Below, piece by piece: positions 1 to 5,354 of a stretch of DNA of 5,883 nucleotides. Made by a program: the position numbers and the translations under genes. The number at the start of each line of letters is the position of its first letter. Within the stretch, counting starts at the first letter, position 1. This DNA comes from Microbacteriaceae bacterium (GTDB lineage: Bacteria > Actinomycetota > Actinomycetes > Actinomycetales > Microbacteriaceae): the NCBI GenBank assembly GCA_025463615.1, contig JAODAU010000381.1, forward strand, positions 1 through 5,883. Reading direction: 5' to 3'. Under the pieces are notes generated by a model. It saw nothing but the letters and a program-made list of their open reading frames with translations. It ran no database searches and had not been told where the DNA came from.

Positions 1-31
1 GGTCGGTCTGGAGGACGATGCCGATGTCCAT
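1..31 (-). CDS. LLM-class (F420-type) flavin oxidoreductase, N-terminal fragment
   Basis: Only the first ten codons lie in the window, reading MDIGIVLQTD on the minus strand before the left edge. This start resembles the opening beta strand of luciferase-like (LLM class) F420-dependent oxidoreductases, where a Gly-Ile-Val-Leu-Gln-Thr run begins the TIM barrel. The match is from memory of the family and the fragment is very short. A GAGG Shine-Dalgarno core at 39-42 sits 7 bases before the ATG and overlaps the stop of the repaired mmsA frame, which supports a real start and translational coupling with mmsA. One LLM subfamily is often found near hydantoinase or dihydropyrimidinase genes, which would fit an adjacent semialdehyde dehydrogenase. 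That pathway link is inference. Confidence 0.45.
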   Translation of the reverse strand, partial: MDIGIVLQTD

Positions 32-35
32 GGCC

Positions 36-1527
36 CTACCTCGTCTGCGGGAAGCCGAGGTCGACCCGGCTGGTGGTGGGGGCGGGCCACCGCGAGGTCA
101 CGACCTTGGTCCGCGTGTAGAAGTGGATGCCGTCGGGCCCGTACATGTGGGTGTCGCCGAACAGCGACGCCTTCCACCCCCCCGAACGAGTAGTAGGCGA
201 CCGGCACCGGGATCGGCACGTTGATGCCGATCATGCCGACCTGGACCTCGCGCTCGAAGCGCCTGGCCGCGCCGCCGTCGTTCGTGAAGATCGCGGTTCC
301 GTTGCCGTACCTGCCCGCGTTGATCAGGGCGACGCCGTCCTCGAACGTGGCGACCCGCACCACGCTGAGCACCGGTCCGAAGATCTCGTCCGTGTAGACC
401 TTCGAGTCGGTGGGCACGTTGTCGATGAGGGTGGGGCCGAGCCAGAAACCATCGGATGCGCCATCCACCTCGATGCCGCGGCCGTCGACCACGACGGTCG
501 CCCCGTCCGTCGTGGCGAGGTCGATGTAGCCGGCGACCTTGTCGCGGTGCTCCTTGGTGATGAGCGGGCCCATGTCGCAGCCGCGACGGCCGTCGCCGAC
601 CGTGAGCCCCGACATCCGCGACCGGATCTTCTCGATCAGCTCGTCGGCGATCGGCTCGACCGCGACGAGCACGCTGATGGCCATGCACCGCTCCCCCGCC
701 GAGCCGAAGCCGGCGTTGACCGCGGAATCCGCGACGAGGTCGAGGTCGGCATCCGGCAGCACGAGCATGTGGTTCTTGGCCCCGCCGAGGGCCTGCACGC
801 GCTTGCCGTTGGCGCTGCCGGTCTCGTAGATGTACTTGGCGATCGGGGTGGAGCCGACGAACGAGATGGATGCCACGTCCGGGTGCTCGAGCAGTGCATC
901 CACCGCGACCTTGTCGCCGTGCACCACGTTGAAGACGCCGGCGGGCAGGCCTGCCTCGGCAAACAGCTCGGCCAGCCAGATCGAGGCCGACGGATCCTTC
1001 TCCGAGGGCTTGAGCACCACGGTGTTGCCCGCGGCGATGGCGATGGGGAAGAACCACATCGGCACCATTGCCGGGAAGTTGAAGGGGCTGATGATGGCTG
1101 CGACACCGACCGGCTGCTTGGTGGAGTAGACGTCCACGCCGGTGGAGACGTTCTCGCTGTACTCCCCCTTGAGCAGGTGCGGGAAGCCGGTGGCGAACTC
1201 GACGACCTCGAGGCCGCGCGAGATCTCCCCGAGCGCGTCGCTGAGCACCTTGCCGTGCTCGGCCGTGAGGATCTCGGCCAGGTCGCCCTTGCGCGCGTTG
1301 AGCAGCTCGCGGAACGTGAACAGGATCGACTGCCGCTTGGCCATCGAGGTCTCGGCCCACGCAGGGAAGGCGGCCTTCGCGGCCGACACCGCGGCATCCA
1401 CGTCGGCGACGGAACCGAGCCGCACCTCGCGAGCGACGGTGCCCAGCGCGGGGTCGTAGACGGGTGCCGTTCGGGTCGATTCGCCCTCGTACGCGGCGCC
1501 GGAAAGCCAGTGGTTAACGATGTCCAT
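36..1527 (-). CDS. mmsA: CoA-acylating methylmalonate-semialdehyde dehydrogenase, broken by a frameshift
   Basis: This enzyme oxidises methylmalonate semialdehyde (or malonate semialdehyde) with NAD and CoA to propionyl-CoA (or acetyl-CoA) in the cytoplasm, at the end of valine, inositol or pyrimidine breakdown. From ATG 1527 the protein begins [20 protein letters not shown]. Family marks are the nucleotide-binding stretch [14 protein letters not shown], then [24 protein letters not shown], and ALGGAKNH at residues 246-253. The ELGG glutamate of ordinary aldehyde dehydrogenases is Ala246 here, a hallmark of the CoA-acylating branch. GERCMA carries the catalytic Cys281. After residue 450 an extra base at 177-183 shifts the frame. 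Removing one base restores [31 protein letters not shown] and a TAG at 36-38, giving 496 residues, the usual length. As read, the frame stays open to the window edge and loses the conserved C-terminal arm. It is either a pseudogene or a homopolymer sequencing error. No Shine-Dalgarno is seen, and a -10 hexamer lies 6 bases upstream of the start. Confidence 0.93.
39..42 (-). promoter_or_regulatory. Ribosome binding site of the left-edge oxidoreductase
   Basis: GAGG on the minus strand, 7 bases before the ATG at 31. It lies in the last codons of the repaired mmsA frame, so a ribosome finishing mmsA would stop on top of the next start. This arrangement supports a two-gene operon. Confidence 0.45.
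177..183 (-). other. C7 homopolymer frameshift in mmsA
   Basis: The minus strand reads TTC, seven G's, then TGG. The family motif Phe-Gly-Gly-Trp-Lys needs exactly six G's. Downstream of this point the conserved C-terminus is intact in the shifted frame only, with no other damage, so the extra base is recent or is a base-calling artefact. Slippage on such a run could also yield some full-length protein, but nothing in the sequence shows that. Confidence 0.85.
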
Positions 1528-1642
1528 GCGGCAATGCTAACCGCGTGATTCCGGGCCGGACGGCCGTTTTCACAACCCGTATTGTTCTCGAAATGTTTGT
1601 GGAGGAGAGGTCCCGGTCAGCCGCTCATGGCAGGGTTGACGG
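1528..1642. promoter_or_regulatory. Divergent intergenic region between mmsA and the MOSC gene
   Basis: These 115 bases separate two divergent starts and include an A/T-richer patch at about 1567-1600, unlike the coding DNA on either side. It holds the mmsA -10 hexamer and a plus-strand TATTGT at 1580-1585. GGAGGAGAGG at 1601-1610 looks like a strong Shine-Dalgarno but lies 32 bases before the GTG at 1643, too far to serve it. CACAA at 1571-1575 and TTGTG at 1597-1601 form a loose inverted pair that might bind a regulator; this is weak. Confidence 0.45.
1534..1539 (-). promoter_or_regulatory. Putative -10 element of mmsA (leaderless start)
   Basis: TAGCAT fits the TANNNT form of the -10 box and ends 6 bases before the ATG at 1527, so transcription would begin at or next to the start codon. 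No ribosome binding site is visible, which agrees with a leaderless mRNA, a common arrangement in actinobacteria. No good -35 box was found at 16-18 bases upstream. Confidence 0.4.
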
Positions 1643-2434
1643 GTGCACGTCGACACCATCTCCCAGTCCCCGATCAAGGGCGGCCGCCACCGCACGCACC
1701 GCTCGGTGCAGCTCGAGCACACCGGCCCGGTGGGCGATCGCGAGTTCTGCCTGGTGGATGTCGCCCGCCGCCGCGTGCTCAAGACGGTCGAGCACCGCGC
1801 CATCATCGGCACCGAGGCCACGTGGGAGAACGGCATCCTCTCGATCGAGATCGACGGCCGCACCATCGCGGGCGCGCCCGTGGCCGCCGGCGAGGGCGAG
1901 TTCGACTACTGGGGTCGCCAGGCCGAGCTCGAGCTGCTCGACGGGCCGTGGGCCGCGCACTACTCGGCCCTGCTCGGCAAGCCGGTCACCCTCGCGCGCG
2001 GCCGGCGCCCCGGCGAGTTCGTCTACGGCGCGACCGTGAGCCTCATGACCACGGCCGCCGTACGCTGGCTCGAGAACCTGGGTGGCGGGGATGTCGACCC
2101 TGCCCGCTTCCGCTCCAACTTCACCGTCGCGGCCGACGGCGACGAGCCGGTCGAACGCGACTGGATCGGCTCCGAGGTGCGGCTCGGCGAGGCGACCGTG
2201 CGCGTGCTCGAACCCATCGGGCGCTGCGCCGTCATCGACCTCGACCCCGCCACCGGCACGAAGGACGCGCGCACGCTCAAGTCCCTCGCGAAGGCCGACC
2301 GTGAGCGCTACGGCACCCTGGAGTTCGGCGTCTACGCCGAAGTCACCTCGCCCGGCCTCGTGGTCGTCGGCGACGATGTGGCACTGGTCGGCGCGCCCGC
2401 GACGAGTCGCCCGGGGATTGTCACCCCCGCCTGA
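1643..2434 (+). CDS. Stand-alone MOSC domain protein (YcbX/mARC-like)
   Basis: MOSC proteins bind the molybdenum cofactor. The YcbX and mARC members use it to reduce N-hydroxylated compounds, but the substrate of this one is unknown. The 263-residue protein has a typical N-terminal beta domain at about 1-95 (SPIKGGR, GPVGDREFCLVD) and a MOSC domain at about 100-255. RFRSNF at 155-160 corresponds to the family RFRPN motif. GRCAVIDLDPATGTKD at 193-208 carries Cys195, the expected Mo ligand, and the DPATG turn. It ends after the MOSC domain and lacks the C-terminal 2Fe-2S ferredoxin domain of E. coli YcbX, so it would need a separate electron donor. The start is GTG 1643, because an in-frame TGA at 1637-1639 excludes anything further upstream. 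The only ribosome-site candidate is a weak AGGG 7 bases before it, and CAGGG T at 1631-1636 could equally be a -10 box for a leaderless start. rmuC follows after 12 bases. Confidence 0.88.
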   Translation: MHVDTISQSPIKGGRHRTHRSVQLEHTGPVGDREFCLVDVARRRVLKTVEHRAIIGTEATWENGILSIEIDGRTIAGAPVAAGEGEFDYWGRQAELELLDGPWAAHYSALLGKPVTLARGRRPGEFVYGATVSLMTTAAVRWLENLGGGDVDPARFRSNFTVAADGDEPVERDWIGSEVRLGEATVRVLEPIGRCAVIDLDPATGTKDARTLKSLAKADRERYGTLEFGVYAEVTSPGLVVVGDDVALVGAPATSRPGIVTPA

Positions 2435-2446
2435 GACACTTGCGGC

Positions 2447-3772
2447 ATGGATCCACTGCTCGCACTCATCATCGCACTCGTGATCGGCCTCGCCCTCGGC
2501 GCCGTCATCGGGGTGCTCGTCGCGCGCAACCGGCGGGGTGCCGCGGCTCCGGGCGAAGATCCTGCGCTCGTGGTGGCGCGGCACGAGACCGCGCTGGCAG
2601 AACTGCGGGCGGCCGAGGGTGCGGAGCGGGGGCGCATCGAAAGCGAGCTGGCGTCGATGCAGGCCACGGCATCCGCCCTGAAGGACCAAGTGATCGCCTC
2701 GCAGGAGCAGTACCGCGAGCTCGAGGATCGGATCAGGCGCGAGGCCGCGGCCGAGCGCGAGCGGCAGCAGTCCGAGAGCAAGGTGCTGCAGGCGCTCACG
2801 CCCGTGCAGGAGCAGCTGCGCACCATGCAGCTGAAGGTCGCCGAGATCGAGACCCAGCGCAGCCAGCAGCACGGCGAGCTCTCGCAGCAGCTGCGCAACG
2901 CCACCGAATCGGAGGAGCGCCTGCGCTCGACCGCAGAGTCGCTCGCGAGCGCCCTGCGCAACAACGCCACCCGCGGCGTCTGGGGCGAGACCCAGCTGCG
3001 CAACGTGGTGCAGGCGGCGGGGCTCATCGAGCGCGTCGACTTCGACGTGCAGTCGTCGATCACGTCGGATGCCGGGGCCGGCCGCCCCGACATGGTGATC
3101 CACCTGCCCGGCGGCAAGAACATCGCGGTGGACGCCAAGGTGCCGTTCACCGCCTACCTCGAGGCCAGCCAGATCCCCGTGACCGCCACCGGCGAGGAGG
3201 GCGCGAAGCGGGAGGCGCTGATCCGACAGCACGTGCGCGCCATCCGCGCCCACATCGACACCCTGGCGAGCAAGGCGTACTGGGGCGGGCTCGAGGCCTC
3301 GCCGGAATTCGTCGTGGCGTTCATCCCCTCCGAGTCGCTGGTCTCCTCGGCGATGGAGGCCGACCCCGGGATCATGGACTACGCCTTCGCCAAGAAGGTC
3401 GCCCTCGTCTCCCCCGTGTCGCTCTGGTCGGTGCTCAAGACGGTCGCCTTCAGCTGGCAGCAGGACGTGGTGACCCAGGAGGCGAAGATGCTCTTCGACC
3501 TCAGCCGCGAGCTCTACGGCCGGCTGGCGACGCTCGCCGGGCACGTGGAGAAGCTCGGCCGCTCGATCGAGAGCACGGTGAAGAACTACAACGGCTTCGT
3601 CGGCTCGCTCGAGCGCCAGGTGCTGCCCTCCGCGCGCAAACTCAGCGTGCTCGACGAGTCGAAGGTGCTCGGCACGAACCCCGAGATCGAGGAGTCGCCG
3701 CGCGACCTCACGGCCTACGAGCTGGTTGCCGAGCTCGACATCCTCGCCGAGCTCGAGCAGCGCACGGAATAG
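2447..3772 (+). CDS. rmuC: DNA recombination protein RmuC
   Basis: RmuC proteins limit recombination-linked inversions in E. coli and contain a nuclease-like fold; their exact biochemistry is unclear. The 441-residue product starts with a single membrane anchor at about residues 3-26 (LLALIIALVIGLALGAVIGV) followed by positive charges (ARNRR), so the rest should face the cytoplasm. A long Gln/Glu/Arg-rich coiled coil covers about 42-170. The RmuC domain follows: RGVWGE at 176-181, GRPDMVIHL at 212-220, then AVDAK with Asp229 and Lys231, which resembles a PD-(D/E)XK active site. YWGGLEASPEFVVAFIPSE at 278-296 and the KNYNGFVGSLE stretch near 379-389 are also typical. ATG 2447 has no Shine-Dalgarno, while GACACT at 2435-2440 lies 6 bases upstream and could be a -10 box. 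The gene follows the MOSC stop by 12 bases, so it may be co-transcribed or have its own leaderless promoter. Its stop faces that of glpX with 3 bases between. Confidence 0.94.
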   Translation: MDPLLALIIALVIGLALGAVIGVLVARNRRGAAAPGEDPALVVARHETALAELRAAEGAERGRIESELASMQATASALKDQVIASQEQYRELEDRIRREAAAERERQQSESKVLQALTPVQEQLRTMQLKVAEIETQRSQQHGELSQQLRNATESEERLRSTAESLASALRNNATRGVWGETQLRNVVQAAGLIERVDFDVQSSITSDAGAGRPDMVIHLPGGKNIAVDAKVPFTAYLEASQIPVTATGEEGAKREALIRQHVRAIRAHIDTLASKAYWGGLEASPEFVVAFIPSESLVSSAMEADPGIMDYAFAKKVALVSPVSLWSVLKTVAFSWQQDVVTQEAKMLFDLSRELYGRLATLAGHVEKLGRSIESTVKNYNGFVGSLERQVLPSARKLSVLDESKVLGTNPEIEESPRDLTAYELVAELDILAELEQRTE

Positions 3773-3775
3773 CCG

Positions 3776-4759
3776 TTACAGCCACTTCTCCGCGAGGTGG
3801 TCGGCCGAGACCCGGCGGATGGTGCCCGACTTGCCGCGCAGCACGATGCTCTGGGTGCGGATCACGGGGCCGAGCCGGCGTACCCCCGCGACGAGCCCGC
3901 CGTCGGTGACGCCGGTGGCCACGAAGTAGGTGTTGTCGCTCGTGACGAGGTCGTCGGCCTCGAGCACGCGGTCCAGGTCGTGGCCCGCGTCGAGCGCCTT
4001 CTGGCGCTCCTCGTCCGAGTTCGGGTGCAGTTTGCCCTGGATGAACCCGCCCAGCGCCTTGAGCGCGCAGGCCGTGATGATGCCCTCCGGGGTGCCGCCG
4101 ATGCCCACGCACATGTCGATGCGGGTGCCGTAGAGCGCCGCGTTGATGCCACCCGCCACGTCGCCGTCGAGCAGCATCCGCGTTCCGGCGCCCGCCGCGC
4201 GGATGTCTTCGACCAGCTGGGCGTGCCGCGGCCGGTCGAGTACGGCGACCACGATGTCCGAGACGTCCTTGCCCTTCGCCTTCGCGAGCGCGCGGATGTT
4301 CTCGCCGATCGGCTGGCGGATGTCGACCACGCCGCGCCCCTCCGCCCCGGTGACGATCTTGTCCATGTAGAACACCGCGGAGGGGTCGTACATGCTGCCC
4401 CGGTCGGCGACGGCGATCATCGAAAGGGCGTTCTGGCGGCCGGCCGCGGTGAGCGAGGTGCCGTCGATCGGGTCGACGGCGATGTCCGCGGCCGGGCCGT
4501 GACCGTTGCCGACGTGCTCGCCGTTGTACAGCATCGGCGCGTGGTCCTTCTCGCCCTCGCCGATCACGATCACGCCGTCGAAGTTGACCGTGCCGAGGAA
4601 CTTGCGCATGGCATCCACGGCGGCCCCGTCGGCGGCGTTCTTGTCGCCGCGGCCGATGAACGGAACGGCACGGATGGCGGCCGCCTCGGTCGCCCTCACC
4701 AGCTCCATTCCGAGGTTGCGGTCGGGGTGCAGGTAGAGGGAGCCGGTGTCGGTGTTCAC
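3776..4759 (-). CDS. glpX: Class II fructose-1,6-bisphosphatase
   Basis: GlpX hydrolyses fructose-1,6-bisphosphate to fructose-6-phosphate and phosphate, the committed step of gluconeogenesis, with Mg or Mn. It is the usual FBPase of actinobacteria. Signature motifs, numbered from GTG 4759, are GRGDKNAADGAAVDAMR from 37, VIGEGEKDHAPMLYNGE at 65-81, DPIDGT at 96-101 (metal and phosphate site), LDGD at 197-200 and GGTPEG at 221-226. I chose GTG 4759 (327 residues, VNTDTGSLYLHPDRNLGMEL) because family similarity begins there and TAGCCT ends 7 bases upstream. An in-frame ATG at 4870 would add 37 residues, but these do not look like the family and would overlap the upstream gene. The upstream gene on the same strand ends 65 bases away, and the gene for the enzyme of the reverse step, fbaA, lies just beyond it. 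Confidence 0.95.
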   Translation of the reverse strand: MNTDTGSLYLHPDRNLGMELVRATEAAAIRAVPFIGRGDKNAADGAAVDAMRKFLGTVNFDGVIVIGEGEKDHAPMLYNGEHVGNGHGPAADIAVDPIDGTSLTAAGRQNALSMIAVADRGSMYDPSAVFYMDKIVTGAEGRGVVDIRQPIGENIRALAKAKGKDVSDIVVAVLDRPRHAQLVEDIRAAGAGTRMLLDGDVAGGINAALYGTRIDMCVGIGGTPEGIITACALKALGGFIQGKLHPNSDEERQKALDAGHDLDRVLEADDLVTSDNTYFVATGVTDGGLVAGVRRLGPVIRTQSIVLRGKSGTIRRVSADHLAEKWL

Positions 4760-4766
4760 TCTCTCA

Positions 4767-4772
4767 AGGCTA
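4767..4772 (-). promoter_or_regulatory. Putative -10 element of glpX (leaderless start)
   Basis: TAGCCT fits TANNNT and ends 7 bases before GTG 4759, placing the expected transcript start at the start codon. This supports both the chosen start and a glpX promoter separate from the upstream small gene. A GGGCG-TCG-CGCCC hairpin sequence at 4780-4792 sits just upstream, roughly where a -35 contact or operator would lie. No TTGACA-like box is present. Confidence 0.4.
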
Positions 4773-4824
4773 GCCACGGGGGCGTCGCGCCCACCGATCG
4801 CGGGCGTGAAACTTCGGGCAATCT

Positions 4825-5184
4825 TTAGGCGTACCGAAGGTCTGCCTGCGAGGGCGACCGTGCGATGCACCAGCGCAGGAACTCGAGCTGCGCGTCATCC
4901 ACCCGCCAGCTGCTGCCGAGGCGATCGACGAGCACCTCGATGCCGGCGGGGAAACCGTTCGTCTCCCACATCCCGAGGTCGCCGCGCGGGAGCCAGCCGA
5001 CGCCGTCGCGCCGGCCCGCGCACTCGGCGAGCATCACCTCGTATTGGAGTCGGTATGCCGCATCTTCCGCCATCGCGAAGCGGCCGGTCTCGATGGCGTC
5101 GCGCAGGGCCGCGGCGCAGGCGAGGTGTTCGTCCACGGTCAGGGAGAGCGCGAACTGTCCGTTGTCGAGCGTGTGTACATGCAT
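4825..5184 (-). CDS. Small conserved-looking protein of unknown function
   Basis: I do not recognise this 119-residue protein. It begins MHVHTLDNGQFALSLTVDEH and has no signal peptide, membrane segment or known metal-site pattern. The composition is that of a compact soluble protein: an opening beta-like stretch (1-17), a helical region rich in Ala and Glu (about 18-56), a central part with four of its Trp/Gly positions (WLPRGDLGMWETNGFPAG, 64-81), and a final helix (about 96-110, DDAQLEFLRWCIARS). The start at ATG 5184 is preceded by GAAGGAGA at 5195-5202, 10 bases away. A longer frame reaching 5301 would cross the promoter region and the palindrome, so I rejected it. Codon use matches its neighbours. 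It lies upstream of glpX on the same strand and diverges from fbaA, so a role tied to sugar-phosphate metabolism is possible but unproven. Confidence 0.75.
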   Translation of the reverse strand: MHVHTLDNGQFALSLTVDEHLACAAALRDAIETGRFAMAEDAAYRLQYEVMLAECAGRRDGVGWLPRGDLGMWETNGFPAGIEVLVDRLGSSWRVDDAQLEFLRWCIARSPSQADLRYA

Positions 5185-5194
5185 GAGGGGTCTG

Positions 5195-5202
5195 TCTCCT
5201 TC
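5195..5202 (-). promoter_or_regulatory. Ribosome binding site of the small unknown gene
   Basis: GAAGGAGA on the minus strand, 10 bases before ATG 5184. It is the same octamer that precedes fbaA on the other strand, and it decides the start of the 119-residue protein over longer frames. Confidence 0.65.
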
Positions 5203-5230
5203 GTCCTGATCCTTGTGACTGAAGAGACTC

Positions 5231-5246
5231 CGGCGCCGCGGCGCCG
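5231..5246. repeat. Perfect 16-base palindrome, two GGCGCC halves
   Basis: CGGCGCCGCGGCGCCG equals its own reverse complement. It lies 47 bases upstream of the minus-strand ATG at 5184 and 57 bases upstream of the fbaA -10 box. It could be an operator, or a chance result of the very high local G+C content. Confidence 0.5.
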
Positions 5247-5271
5247 TGACGCGAAAATGAGCCGTCGGCAC

Positions 5272-5288
5272 ACCCCCACTTCGGGGGT
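5272..5288. repeat. Six-base inverted repeat upstream of the fbaA -10 box
   Basis: ACCCCC, a five-base loop ACTTC, then GGGGGT. It ends 14 bases before the TAGACT box, so it covers the place where a -35 element would be expected. No T-run follows on either strand, so it does not look like a terminator. Confidence 0.35.
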
Positions 5289-5302
5289 CGCGTCGCCGCA
5301 AT

Positions 5303-5308
5303 AGACTT
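5303..5308 (+). promoter_or_regulatory. Probable -10 element of fbaA
   Basis: TAGACT is a good TANNNT match in a G/C-rich region. A transcript start near 5315 would give a leader of about 40 bases containing the GAAGGAGA ribosome site. The expected -35 position (about 5280-5285) reads TTCGGG, sharing only the first two bases with TTGACA. Confidence 0.5.
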
Positions 5309-5342
5309 CTGGTGACCGCGCGGCGTCGGCCGCGAGCGCTTC

Positions 5343-5350
5343 GAAGGAGA
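5343..5350 (+). promoter_or_regulatory. Ribosome binding site of fbaA
   Basis: GAAGGAGA ends 4 bases before ATG 5355, a strong Shine-Dalgarno fitting a highly expressed glycolytic gene. Confidence 0.75.
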
Positions 5351-5354
5351 CACC

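Larger units (their letters stand above)
5185..5354. promoter_or_regulatory. Divergent control region between the unknown gene and fbaA
   Basis: These 170 bases contain both ribosome binding sites, the fbaA -10 box at 5303-5308, a perfect 16-base palindrome at 5231-5246 and a hairpin sequence at 5272-5288. I found no convincing -10 box for the minus-strand gene. The spacing would allow one regulator to act on both genes. Confidence 0.5.

Noticed and set aside
98..1397. Long minus-strand open frames inside mmsA (98-1360 and 636-1397)
   Set aside because: They are Arg/Ser/Pro-rich out-of-phase readings of the dehydrogenase gene. The frame starting at 1527 gives a clear MmsA protein.
127..1548. 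473-codon plus-strand open frame opposite mmsA
   Set aside because: It is antisense to mmsA, rich in Arg/Asp/Val/His as expected from the reverse complement of GC-rich codons, and shows no recognisable domain.
1601..1610. GGAGGAGAGG as the ribosome site of the MOSC gene
   Set aside because: It lies 32 bases before GTG 1643, and an in-frame stop at 1637-1639 rules out a closer upstream start in that frame. ATG 1627 is in a shadow frame and is also too far.
1625..3544. 639-codon minus-strand open frame
   Set aside because: It covers both the MOSC gene and rmuC in antisense and has low-complexity composition. Both plus-strand genes are clear family members.
4780..4792. GGGCG-TCG-CGCCC hairpin as a terminator of the small unknown gene
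   Set aside because: No T-run follows on the minus strand and it lies just upstream of the glpX -10 hexamer. Short G/C hairpins are common at this base composition.
3797..4828. 343-codon plus-strand open frame
   Set aside because: It is the antisense shadow of glpX, whose minus-strand product has all GlpX motifs.
4760..4870. Longer glpX start at ATG 4870
   Set aside because: The extra 37 residues do not resemble the family, would overlap the end of the upstream gene, and would place the -10-like TAGCCT inside the gene.
5179..5304. Possible plus-strand leader peptide before fbaA
   Set aside because: It belongs to a frame running in antisense through the small unknown gene, has no ribosome site and ends at the -10 box of fbaA, upstream of the expected transcript start.
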